Assembly (NCBI GenBank): GCA_023634235.1
Contig: JAMKCF010000019.1
Span: 8,077,684 to 8,141,683 of the forward strand
From: Pisaster brevispinus
Taxonomy: Eukaryota; Echinodermata; Asteroidea; Forcipulatida; Asteriidae
Length of the DNA stretch: 64,000 bases
Direction of reading: 5' to 3'
The translations under genes and the position numbers were made by a program. The notes beneath the pieces are model-generated. The model did no database searches and was not told the origin of the DNA. It saw nothing but the letters and a program-made list of their open reading frames with translations. This document shows positions 18,101 to 27,713 of the stretch, piece after piece. The first letter of the stretch is position 1, and the number at the start of each line of letters is the position of its first letter.

Positions 18101-19576
18101 TCCTTGAACAAGGCACTTAACAATAATTGCTTCGTAAACAGTTGGGAAGGTAGTGCACTCTGCTCTAATAATAATAACACTTGGTTCTTATATAGAGCTT
18201 TATCACACCCCTAGGGGCGTATCAAAGCGCTCAGTATTTTTTCCTGCAAGGTATGTGGAGCTACATTTTAAAGTATGAGACCTATTCCTTTATAGCACCA
18301 TGTAATGGTTTACGAGGTGCTGTGGCACAATATGCTGCCAATCAAACCAGGAACACCGGTGCGGACCCCTTCTCTTTACAATAAGTGCACTGGGTTCTTT
18401 CACATGCGTTACACAACACACGGGACCAACGGCTTTACATCCCATCAGAAGGACGAAGCAATCATGGTTAAGTGTCTTGCTTAAGGACACAAGTGTCACG
18501 ACCGGAACTCGAACCCACACTCTGCTGATCAGAAACACCAGAGCTTGAGTCCAGTGCTCTTATCCGCTCGGCCACGACACGCTCTACCAACCAGGCTCCT
18601 AGTGAATGATGCCCTGCCTACATCCTTACAGACTGTGAAGGGGGTAGCCCTGTTTCAGCCCCAGGAGTACATGTGGCAACTTGCCCCTGGTGACAGTTGA
18701 TCTGGGTCAACAGCTAGCCCCACTTGTGTGGCCAAGGGACAGGAAACCTGAATCCTTGGCCACACGTCGTCACCCATATTTTCGTCAGCCCACCGATTAA
18801 AAAATAGAGGCGCATTCCCTAAGAGCGGGTCGGCGATTTAAACCACCTCAATGTGTTCACCTTCCTCTTAGCTTGACCTGAGTGTTTTGGGTGAGTACAT
18901 AAATAACAATTTCAAAAGATATTTCAATTCAAAATTTTCAACTCTATCCGAATTAGATTTTCGCGACATGTACTGAGCGCGGCCATTTTGGATTGATTCT
19001 AATCGTGCCAATCAATTCATGACGTCACCGGCCGGCCGGGTTGTGGGCGGAGCGGATACATAAAGCAACCATTGCAATGTGCACATCTTCGCTCCGCCCA
19101 CAACCCGGCCGGCCGGTGACGTCATGAATTGATTGGCACGATTAGAATCAATCCAAAATGGCCGCGCTCAGTACATGTCGCGAAAATCTAATTCGGATAG
19201 AGTTGAAAATTTTGAATTGAAATATCTTTTGAAATTGTTATTTATGTACTCACCCAAAACACTCAGGTCAAGCTAAGAGGAAGGTGAACACATTGAGGTG
19301 GTTTAAATCGCCGACCCGCTCTTAGGGAATGCGCCTCTATTTTTTTCTCAATATTAAATTTACCATGGTTACTAAAATCATCAACATTTTATTCTCCTCA
19401 TTGAGTCATTGTAATGTTGTTTGACTTTACTCTATAGTTCATGATGATGAGTTTACCTTCAATGTTCCAATCGTCATGTCCTTCTGAAATCGCTTTTCCG
19501 ATGGGAAATTGTTCAGAGTGCTGGTTATCTGCAAGTTGACATAACTGGCCGTGACCACAGAGAAATCTTGAGCCAT
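12004..19576 (-). CDS. TBCB: Tubulin-folding cofactor B
   Basis: Binds alpha-tubulin after it leaves the cytosolic chaperonin and, with TBCE, helps to assemble or dissociate tubulin heterodimers in the cytoplasm. Coding exons in transcript order: 19576-19457, 17239-17096, 16160-16061, 14986-14783, 12921-12849, 12127-12004. Total 765 bases, 254 residues (the human protein is 244). An N-terminal ubiquitin-like domain spans exons 1-2 ([29 protein letters not shown]), a charged coiled coil lies in exon 4 ([20 protein letters not shown]), and a CAP-Gly domain runs from the end of exon 4 to exon 6, with GTVMYVG, the signature GKNDG and [15 protein letters not shown]. The C-terminus DDDDEM keeps the acidic D-E-hydrophobic tail used for CAP-Gly interaction with TBCE. 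The MAQ start was chosen because it begins just before the conserved ubiquitin-like strand. An in-frame ATG at 19711 would add 45 residues. Identification is certain; expression level is unknown. Confidence 0.97.
12297..12726 (-). mobile_element. tRNA-derived SINE (Leu/Ser-like head), full copy
   Basis: On the minus strand it begins ggcgtgtcgtggccgagtgg (box A) with box B gggttcgagcccc about 50 bases on, followed by a conserved body and a (ATT)n tail at 12297. The head is a degenerate tRNA and not a functional gene. It lies in TBCB intron 5. Confidence 0.88.
12849..12921 (-). CDS. TBCB: TBCB exon 5
   Basis: Acceptor gattgcag, donor GGGAG|gtactt. Encodes [20 protein letters not shown] plus NDG, so it carries the CAP-Gly hallmark GKNDG that recognises C-terminal acidic-aromatic tails. 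Confidence 0.97.
12992..13674. mobile_element. MITE of the GGGCCCAATT family, interrupted by another element
   Basis: The left half (to about 13137) and the right half (from about 13627) together make one family member. Between them lies a different inverted-repeat element. In TBCB intron 4. Confidence 0.8.
13138..13626. mobile_element. Second DNA element nested in the MITE
   Basis: Ends are inverted: ACTCTTCGTGACACCAT on the left and, in reverse, ACTCAATGACACCATCGC on the right, followed in both arms by TTGAGTAACAGTTT. No coding capacity, so non-autonomous. Confidence 0.7.
13963..14142. mobile_element. GGGCCCAATT-family MITE
   Basis: Starts AGCCCAATTTCATAGAA, ends CAGCTGTATAAAACTGGGCC; about 180 bp. 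First of three nearly adjacent copies in TBCB intron 4. Confidence 0.8.
14291..14487. mobile_element. GGGCCCAATT-family MITE
   Basis: Starts GGGCTGAATTTCATAGAAC and ends CCTCTATGAAAATTGGCCC. Same internal order: ACCAGTCAC, TTGGCTGGTAACC, TTGTGCTTAGC. Confidence 0.82.
14487..14672. mobile_element. GGGCCCAATT-family MITE, abutting the previous copy
   Basis: Shares or abuts the end of the preceding copy and is in the same orientation, ending CTCTGTGAAATTGGGCCC about 110 bases from TBCB exon 4. Confidence 0.8.
14783..14986 (-). CDS. TBCB: TBCB exon 4
   Basis: Acceptor atattctag, donor GTTG|gtgagt. Encodes the Lys-rich [14 protein letters not shown], the glutamate-rich coiled coil and the start of CAP-Gly ([21 protein letters not shown]). 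Confidence 0.96.
15043..15186. mobile_element. AGGCCTGGAATTTCA-type MITE
   Basis: Palindromic ends (GGCCCGGAATTTCA and CTTCCAGGCCT). Related copies at 46231-46371 and 61259-61423. Confidence 0.6.
15271..15640. mobile_element. CAGGGCTC-ended MITE
   Basis: Inverted ends TCAGGGCTCAAATTT and AATTTCGAGCCCTGA. The interior has GACCACTGGACTTG and shares blocks with 62140-62420. In TBCB intron 3. Confidence 0.65.
16061..16160 (-). CDS. TBCB: TBCB exon 3
   Basis: Acceptor cttctcttag, donor ACAG|gtttgt, phase 0 in and phase 1 out. Encodes [20 protein letters not shown] and [13 protein letters not shown], matching the family's linker after the ubiquitin-like domain. Confidence 0.95.
16921..17063. mobile_element. 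ATAGACTGTGCAAGTC-type MITE, copy 1
   Basis: Inverted ends TATAGACTGTGCAAGTCTC and GAGACTTGCACCGTCTAT with a central GGGACCGAAGCGGTCCC. Lies just past the TBCB exon 2 donor. Confidence 0.85.
17096..17239 (-). CDS. TBCB: TBCB exon 2
   Basis: Acceptor tttactccag, donor CAC|gtgagt, phase 0 on both sides. Encodes [20 protein letters not shown] and the conserved [14 protein letters not shown] that closes the ubiquitin-like domain. Confidence 0.95.
17426..17572. mobile_element. ATAGACTGTGCAAGTC-type MITE, copy 2
   Basis: Same ends and CGCG-rich subterminal parts as the copy at 16921, with the centre GAGACCAAAGTGGTCCCC. Confidence 0.85.
18003..18164 (+). mobile_element. tRNA-derived SINE, 5' part
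   Basis: Head cgtgtcgtggccgagtgg and box B gggttcgaatccca, then ttgtgtccttgaac. It runs into the tail of an oppositely oriented copy, so the two lie tail to tail. Confidence 0.8.
18165..18582 (-). mobile_element. tRNA-derived SINE, full copy
   Basis: About 90 per cent similar by eye to the copy at 12297-12726, including head, body and (ATT)n tail. In TBCB intron 1. Confidence 0.87.
18807..19337. mobile_element. Near-perfect palindrome element (248-bp arms, 35-bp loop)
   Basis: Arms 18807-19054 and 19090-19337 are exact reverse complements as far as I can read, with equal length and no gap. Ends GAGGCGCATTCCCTAAGAGC are flanked by TA on both sides within an A-run/T-run target, consistent with a TA target duplication. 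Each arm holds TGACGTCA (a CRE palindrome) and AAAATGGCCGCG. No open frame. It sits in TBCB intron 1, about 120 bases from the exon 1 donor. Confidence 0.85.
19457..19576 (-). CDS. TBCB: TBCB exon 1
   Basis: Encodes [20 protein letters not shown] and continues to MTIGTLK, then a gtaaac donor in phase 0. It covers the first strands of the ubiquitin-like domain. The frame is open upstream to an ATG at 19711. Confidence 0.93.
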
Positions 19577-19775
19577 TTTGTTGTTTATATTAATTGATTT
19601 CGAAATGAGTTTATTATTGACGTTTATCTCATCTGCCGGCAAAGTCAAAGATGGATAAAATGATTCATAAGTCGCTATTAACGCGGGGTCAAGTATCCAG
19701 ACCTGACCCATTCTTTTGATAGTAGAACTATTGCGAAACTACAGGGATCTGACCATACTGACGATAACATAATCA

Positions 19776-19797
19776 AACAGCAGAGGGCGCTATATAA
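19776..19797 (-). promoter_or_regulatory. Possible TBCB core promoter: TATA-like site beside a CTCF-like motif
   Basis: On the minus strand TTATATAGC is followed by GCGCCCTCTGCTG. The first resembles a TATA box about 215 bases before the MAQ start codon, the second matches the core of the animal CTCF consensus read in reverse. Both are motif resemblances only. Confidence 0.25.
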
Positions 19798-20478
19798 GAG
19801 TTTGTAAGAAAAGAAAAGAAATAAATAACAAATGGTGATTTATATGTATTTAAATCAATCCCCTAAACAATGTTACTGACAAATCCAAAGAACATCCTAC
19901 AAAACCTGCCCCAGCACGCAGCCAGTAAACCATTACACCACCAGATATGCCAAATTAAACACAACTTTACTAGGAAAGTTCATAATAATTTTGTTTTTAA
20001 AGTGCGGGTCGGCACTCCATTAAACCCCTGCCTCTACATATGAAATCCAATCTTTGTAAAAAAAATTTGTTACAATATTGAACGAGTAAACGCTTTCATT
20101 AATTTGCCTACAAATGCGGCAGGTCAAATCAGATGCTGTCATTATACAAGCAGCCCCCCTCCCCCTCCCCCTCCCCCGCCCCCAAGCCAACCTCCCTTCT
20201 CAATCCCCAGAGCATAACATTCTAGTGGAAATGTACCTAGGATCTAGGTTTCATTTCCTTTCATAAAATTGAGCTTGCCTCAACTTTATAGCAGAAACCA
20301 TGTTTAGATTTTTGCTCCACAGATAGATGTCATTGATCATTCTAAAAGACTCTAAGGTAGGGGCGAGATGGTATAAGCATGAACAATCCTGGAAAATTGA
20401 CAAACTTTCCTCTTGGTGTGGAGGCGAATTTACAGGTTGCTACATTTTCAAAGATTTACAGACTCTTTACATCATTTC

Positions 20479-20627
20479 AATAGACCTCCTGCTTATGACG
20501 TCACAAGCCCAAGCAGCGCCCTCACTGAGGTCAAAGGCAGGCCTATCATTGGCTGAGAGTTGTGCGCGTCCCATACACGTTTCTATTGTTTGGCCTCGAT
20601 GAGGACGGCCAATGCAAGGGGGCTATT
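20479..20627. mobile_element. ATAGACCCCTTGC-type MITE, copy 1
   Basis: Ends AATAGACCTCCTGC and GCAAGGGGGCTATT, interior AGCGCCCTCACTGAGGTC. Related copies at 25485-25602 and 44481-44645. Confidence 0.75.
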
Positions 20628-20776
20628 AGATATCTGAAGGTTTGGTCGTAACAAGGGCCAAGTCTTTCATTCCTATAATGGTAATATTATTGCCTCTTTC
20701 AAGAAATTCTGAAGGTACAGGGAATTCGGCGACATACTGAAATCGGGAAAAATCCTGATAAATCAAACGCCTGTCT

Positions 20777-21003
20777 AAGGGCTTTGTCACATGAGGCAAC
20801 TTTTGCAGGCAACTTGGAGGCAACCAACTGCAGTGCACGCTACAGGACCACTTTGGTAGCACAGGAGTCATTTTTCAATTTTGTAAACAATGTCTTATGA
20901 TCTCCAACAAAAAATCTGTAAACATCAAACTTTGATTGTCTTTTCTTCTTTGAGATTGCCTTGAATTGGTTGTCTGCAAATTGCCTTGCGCGACATGGCC
21001 CTA
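20777..21003. mobile_element. GTCACACGAGGCAAC-type MITE, copy 1
   Basis: Left end TTTGTCACATGAGGCAAC, right end GCGCGACATGGCCC, interior GGCAACTTGGAGGCAACCA. Related to 38273-38482 and 39391-39602. Confidence 0.75.
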
Positions 21004-21005
21004 GA

Positions 21006-21362
21006 ACTCATACCTCAAGACAATTGAGTTGCAACTCATACCTCAAGACAATTGAGTCGCAACTCATACCTCAAGACAATTGAGTCGCAACTCATACCTC
21101 AAGACAATTGAGTCGCAACTCATACCTCAAGACAATTGAGTCGCAACTCATACCTCAGGACAATTGAGTTGCAACTCATACCTCAAGACAATTGAGTCGC
21201 AACTCATACCTCAAGACAATCGAGTCGCAACTCATACCTCAAGACAATTGAGTCGCAACTCATACCTCAAGACAATCGAGTCGCAACTCATACCTCAAGA
21301 CAATTGAGTCGCAACTCATACCTCAAGACAATCGAGTCGCAACTCATACCTCAAGACAATTG
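21006..21362. repeat. 28-bp minisatellite, about 12.7 copies
   Basis: Unit CAACTCATACCTCAAGACAA plus TTGAGTCG, with few substitutions (TTGAG/TCGAG, GTTG/GTCG). It directly abuts the MITE at 20777-21003. Confidence 0.96.
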
Positions 21363-24300
21363 AACGCAAATGCAAAAAACAAATTACACCACAAAGAACA
21401 AAGAGACGGAAGTACAAATTCAAAACATTGTATTATTTTGTACCCCTTATGGGAAACAAAACAAAATGTCTGCAGTAAATGCCACATTTTTTTTTTTTTT
21501 TTTTTTTACAGCACAGAAATATTAAATGATCCTACAAGAAACAACAAAAACCCTAAAATGTGACGCATGTATGTACGGTGGTAGTGGAAAATGAATACAC
21601 TTGTGTACCATAATGTTCAATATTTAGTTTGATTAACACAATGACCTTATGGTATAATTTCAGAAAGGACAAATTCATTAAGGTGTTTACAGATGATTTG
21701 TAGACAACGCCTTCCTTATGCAAACAAATTTACTCAATTTCTGATTGGTGTTTAATGTCATAAGTCCATTTTTTTCCTTAGTTCTCTAGTGCTTAATTGT
21801 TATCATAATTACCTAAAACTTGAACTTTTACAAGGACAACACACCTGTTTAAGAATGAGACTCAAGAGTGTTCTATCTTTGCTCATATAATTGCTTAAAC
21901 AGGACTTCCTAATATTATTTTCTATTATTTATAATAGTTGAATAGCAGAGAGGGTAAACCTTATAGCGAAGTTTTGCAGAAACAGTGTTGGCACATTTCT
22001 CAGGACACAAAACAGCTACACTATTTGATTTTCAACTCCAAATACTAGTTTGTAAGTTGACAATGGAACAACTTTTACATTAGAAGTCAATAACTTTCCC
22101 CAAATACTTGATTCCAATTGTTTAAGATGTGAATAATTTACTTCTCAGCTGTAGGTAAACATTATTAGGATCACGTTTACTAAAATCGTTCAAATTATTA
22201 CCGATAAGGTAACTTCTTAAATTATACACAAGTCAACTGCTAACAAGGAAATGACATAGAAAATCAACTCTGCGGCTGTGAGACCCACTGTCACACAAAA
22301 CACAAAGAAAATCTCATCTGTTTACCTATAACTTAAAATATTAAATATGTATAACTGTTTGATGGAACTCATCTCATCCCAGTCTACACCAATGTCAAAA
22401 ATATGTACGTTGTCCTTCAGATTAGTAGTAGAGTTATCATTTCAATTCAATAGTATAATATAATGTACAAAGTTGATATTTTTTACAATGAAATGCCAAA
22501 CATATAGATAGTTTATCTTTAAACACTCTTAGCTATGGATCTACAGTGTGCCTGTTGCTGTGGTTTTTCTCAGGTATAAAGTGCTAAATTAAGGCTAAAT
22601 AATAACAACAAAAAGTTTTAAGACGGTATTACATCTAAAGTTCACTGCAAATGCCCATTATTTGGATGAGTAGACAGGGAAGAGAAAGTACACAAGAGAC
22701 AAACGACACAGACCACATACATAAGGGGGCTGCAATGGAATTGATTTTTTGAAAGCAATGGTTGTATTACCTTTTTAGGGTGTGCACAAGGGGAAGTCTT
22801 TATAGGGGCTTGATAAATTGGGTTTCAAAGCAGGTTTGTGTGTGTTGGGGTAGGGGGTAGGTGAGGAACGCCTCATTTAAAAAACATTTAAAAAGAAGTA
22901 TGACTAAAGATGTAGTATATGAATGGAAATTATATGAACAATGAAATGTATCAGTTCTAATAATCTGGAGATATCCACGCATCTAATACTGTCACTGGGA
23001 GGCCATTGCAACCTGGTAAAACACTGCTAAAAAGCATTTGCGACGTAAATTTTAATTTTCACATTTTAAGGACTTTGTTTTTTAGTTTGGTGGAAAACTA
23101 GAGCTGAAAGTCAACCTTGTGGCTAACAATTTTTGAAGAAGAAAAAATAAACCCCAATCCTGCAGTTGCTTGACTCCTGAGAGGTCTAGGGTCTGGGCTG
23201 CATCCAGCTTGAACAAACACGAGACAACATAACATGGAAGCAAATGTTGTCGCACTGTCCAGTGCGTTTATCACAACACACAGTTAGTAACAGTTAGTTA
23301 GTACCCATTCATAGCAGCATTGAGTGCAGACTTCAAACCGTCTGCAAACGTTTGCAACGCAAAACAAAGCGGAGCACGACAACGTCTACTCAGCTCTCTC
23401 CACGTAGGTTTCTACTTTGCATTTTAGTTGTGGTCACATTTAAACAGCATTTTCAAAAGTGCTGCTCCACACAATCTTCTAAACCTGTTTCTTGTCTTAA
23501 AACTCACTTTTAAAGCCAGGACAGGGTACAAATAGACCTTCATCATGGAGCAGCCATCTTGTTTGTTCTCCTATTCAAATCAATGCTACCATACTGAGGC
23601 TAAAAGGGAGAAATAGTCTGGTCCCTTTCAGAATAACAAGAACCAGAGAGACCTTGACTGCTATTGAGCACAGGGCACATGAAAGAGATGATTGTTTTAT
23701 GATAAAGGTTCAGAGTGCATTCCATAAATTAACACAAAGGGTTTATAATAAAAATAAGACTGCAGGTGATACCACTGTTTTTATACAAAATAAACTGGAC
23801 ATTTTGCAACTCTAGGCGGCAGCAGACTTATTGGATAAAAGTGCAAATACTCACGATTACGTTAACAATAAAATGGAATCGGTATTATTGCTGCTGCTGC
23901 CTAGCGCTTAAAATGCCTCCCAGCAAAAAAAGTATTGAAAAAAAAAGAAACTAAACCAATCAACATTTCCTTTACCAGAGTCAAATAAATTGTTTTATGA
24001 TGATGTGCATGTAACTAAAACAAAGAATAATTAATACACACAGCGTTTGACTGTTACATTGTCTGCTATGGGCTGTTTGAACTCAAGGTATAACACTATA
24101 TAAGATAATACTAAGTCTTTGGCTCATAATTAACAATGATAAAAAAAATAAGAATGAAGTAACAGTTTGTTCTTAAACCTTTGATGTGCCGAGTACCAAC
24201 AAGTTTATGAGCAAAGAGGTACCTACATGCAGTAATTTACAAGCCATGTCTGGTTTAAATAGTAATAAAAAAAAGCACTGACAGTTTCCTTGTCTAAACT

Positions 24301-25289
24301 GACTGCAACCATCTGAGACTGTTCAGACGGTGAGTCCCAAATTTCCCCAAAGTATATAAAAGAAGAAGAAGAAGACGACTCAGGAAAAAGAGTAAATACA
24401 TATATATAAACACTGCAAGGGATTTCTGTTTGTTTCTAGTTGGAAATGCTCTGAGGTATGTATTGAAAACCAAACACTTGAAATATTTATACTCGTTAAT
24501 ACATTGGATCAAAGGACTGCGTTCAAATGAAGTGTTCTTTTGAGTGGTCATGGATTTAAATGAGAATGATGAAGGATTCAAGTAGCATGGGGGTAGGGGA
24601 GGGGAGGGGGGAGGGGGAAAGAGGCCTCGTGTACTTCATTTTAGGACAAACTAAAGGGGGAAATGTACTACCAGGTTCTCCACTATTAGGGGAGAGATAA
24701 TTGTTGCCGTTTGCCGAGAACAAAAAACAAGATGGAGAAGATCCCAGAGAACAGTTTGGTTAACACAAAAATCTGTGAGACATCACAACAAGGTTAGATT
24801 TGGAAATCCTAAAAACAAAACAAAAAACCACAAAAACAAAAAAAGGCAGGGGAAAATTATATCAAACACTTTACGTAGTAGTTACCCATAAAAGCACTGA
24901 ATCAGCTGGGAAAAGGGTACCTTACTGATGTTGACAGAAGATAGCTCTTCCTATCCAAAATATGAGTGTTTTTGTTTTCTTTTTGTTTATAGTCTACTTT
25001 ACTGTAACAATTATTACAATGAAACATTCATTACAGTGAATACTAAGCTATTGATCCGTCACTTTGGACCTAGCCCAATTGAGAACACATACAAATTTAT
25101 ATACGGTATTTACAACCCACGCTCTTCTATGAGACTCTCCGTTGCATTTTATCTGGACAGCAACTTTTGCATTGTTGTGTAGAGCATTAGTTTTTATGGC
25201 CAGTCTATCACTGGATACTACCTCAAAAGAAAATTGACTACTTTTGAACATGAAAGCTGAAGTTTTTATAAAGTTGATACCAGTAGGAA

Positions 25290-25438
25290 AGCACAAACTA
25301 ATTTTGTTTATCAGATTAAGGTTACTAGCCAAAACACCTTATAACATGTAGCATCTGTAACTGGTATCCTGCTCATTTTTGCTGAATAAAGAATTCTTGA
25401 GCAATTTTTTCTGCTGAAGCAGGTCTATGAAATTGGGC
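25290..25438. mobile_element. GGGCCCAATT-family MITE, partial
   Basis: Keeps AAGGTTACTAGCC, GTAACTGGTATCCTGCTC and the end TCTATGAAATTGGGC; the left end is lost. Confidence 0.7.
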
Positions 25439-25484
25439 AAATTCGTCTGAGTAATTTGTCGACCAAGACCTGATTTCTTATTTC

Positions 25485-25602
25485 AATAGACCCCTGGCAT
25501 ATGAGGTCACAGACCCAAACAGCGCCCTCATTGAGGTCAATGAAGACCAATCATTGGCTGAGAGAGACCTCAGTGATGGCAGCCAATGCAAGGGGTCTAT
25601 TT
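25485..25602. mobile_element. ATAGACCCCTTGC-type MITE, copy 2
   Basis: Ends AATAGACCCCTGGCAT and ATGCAAGGGGTCTATT, interior ACAGCGCCCTCATTGAGGTC. 118 bp. Confidence 0.85.
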
Positions 25603-26734
25603 ATCATGTTGAAGCACACTTGAACTTGTACAAAATCCTATCACAGAACAGTTTATTCCTTTTTTCTCAACAAAAGAAAGGGGAAAAGGTGACAGAATAA
25701 CCTGAAGAAATCTTTCACAGGTTGGTTGTTTTGTGTGTGTGTTTACTAAAAACTATAGGATTTACAGGAAGTTGCACTCATCCAAAAACCAATCAAGTGT
25801 CAGACCTCTAAGAGACTGGGATTTCAAACACGCAACTTGATTTACGAAAGATTCAAAAGTAGCTAAAGAGATAAAATGCCACGCAAATCTCAGGGTCAAA
25901 CCCTTGTCAATCATTCTCAATTCTGTATTATTTTACTAACATACCCCCCTTCTATGAAATAAGAGTTGAGTTACGAGGGAGTACACTTCTGTGCACAACT
26001 TTTTCACATTGGCGCCATCTTTAATTTTAGATTTAAAGCTCAAGCCCCAACAGAAGGGCTTTTAGGATCTCCCTGAGATCTCTTCAAAATGCGTCCTCCA
26101 ATTCTGGCGAAAATTATCCTGGACTGCTTGCATCCCCACATTGTTCTTTTAAAATGCGAGTAAATAAGCTGGGGCTCCAGACCATTTTGCGCAATGAGGA
26201 CAAAACACATGCTCTCAACATTGACACTGGGGTGTGGAGGTGCATACTGACGAAGCAGCAGTCCAGTAATTCTGACCACAATTGTGAATACGCGAGAAGG
26301 CACCAGAACCAATGGTCTACCTTCAAGTTGCAGAAAGATGTGCTACACTTAAAGCACACACTCTCAGTTTCCTACCACCCCCCCCCCCCACCCCCACAAG
26401 TCCTGGCCGCCAACTCCCCTCCTCTCTCCTCTCCACTCTTCAATTTATTTTGTTAACTCATTATTAATACAACACACAATACCTCCCTGTTGAAGGGGGC
26501 CTGTACACTAAGCAAGATCACCCTTGCATTATAAATGACTACCAAGTAGGCCCAGATAAATCAGATCACAAAACAGTTGAGGGCAATTCCAGTCTACTTC
26601 TTGATAGTTTCAACTTGTTGGCTCTATTTCTTCAAAATAAAAGAGAAATATAATGAACAGAGCCAAACTTAGTGACGCTGTATACAGCAGCATTTTGTGC
26701 TTATGGTAACCATTCTCTGCTTACAGAAATAGCA

Positions 26735-26985
26735 CTCGGTTTCTTCGCTAGCCGTGTAAGCAAAGAATGCTCAGTTTCATGAACTGCATGTTTTAAACTC
26801 TTTTTCTTTGAGGAGCTGAGCATACTAGCTGTGTAGCAAGGAATGCTCAATACCATGAACTGCATGTTTTTAAACTCTTTCTCTTCAAGGAACTGAGTTC
26901 GCTAGCTATGCAAGCAAAGAATGCTCAGTAACATAAACTGCATGTTTTTAAATCTTTTTCTTTAAAGGGGAACTGAGCAGTAACA
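26735..26985. repeat. Three-copy tandem repeat, about 82 bp unit
   Basis: Repeated blocks GCTAGC, AAGAATGCTCAGT, AACTGCATGTTTTTAAA and TCTTTTTCTTT in the same order three times, in the probable 3' untranslated region of striatin. Confidence 0.8.
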
Positions 26986-27543
26986 TCCTGCATGACTGAA
27001 AAAGCATGGTTACTGAAAATTGAGCTGGTCTTTTTAAAATAACAATGCAGTGACTTTCTCAGAAAGTAGATGAGAAGAAATATGCAAAGCTTTGACAAGA
27101 CCCCATGTAAGACCCACACAATACCATTGTGTTCTCTTGGTGTTCCTACTAGTAAGAGAAGTAAGTCTTTTCACAAGGATAACCACCTACAAAACACCAA
27201 TAGTTGGCCAAACGGTACAAGTTCGGTACCGCCCTTTTGTTTTGAATACAAAAAAATTGTACCGCTACATTTTTAGTCAACCTAGTGCAGTCCGAGAGCT
27301 TTTGTACGCAAGTCAAAGAGATGTTTTGATTTGCATCACATGTAACACTCCCCGCAGCATGTTAAAAACTGGGAGCTGATATTATGAAAGATAAAACAGC
27401 AACTTCCTGCTGCGGTAAATGGTGATTTTTTTTCCTTTTCGCAAATTCTTCATTGAGAAAAAAAAAAATAGGGGGAGAAAAAGAAATAAAAGGATTTATC
27501 AAGGCCCATTTGATTTAAACTTATCCCCGCAGTGGCAGCTCTA

Positions 27544-27713
27544 TCATACAAACACTTTGGCTAGAGCGTCCGCCCCTCCGCTAGCAATGTACGGTTTGGA
27601 AGGATGGAAGGCGACGTCGTATATCGACTCGTCAAATTTCTTCCGATGCGAGGTGATCTCCTGGACGCAAGTCTTACTGTCAAGGTTCCACAGACGAATC
27701 GAGCAATCGTGAC
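27544..27713 (-). CDS. STRN: Striatin exon 18 (last coding exon)
   Basis: Acceptor tgtatttcag. Encodes HDCSIRLWNLDSKTCVQEIT, HRKKFDESIYDVAFHPSKPY and GGADALAKVFV, then TGA at 27546-27544. This is the closing blade and the canonical striatin C-terminus. Confidence 0.97.

Larger units (their letters stand above)
21363..27543 (-). other. Region after the striatin stop; probable long 3' untranslated region
   Basis: About 6 kb without coding signal, AT-rich and poor in MITEs compared with the introns. Minus-strand AATAAA hexamers lie at 26449-26444 and 25657-25652, the nearest seen to the stop. A three-copy repeat sits at 26735-26985 and one MITE at 25485-25602. How much of it is transcribed cannot be told from sequence. 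Confidence 0.3.

Noticed and set aside
21006..21362. CRISPR array
   Set aside because: Units are contiguous without unique spacers and the genome is animal.
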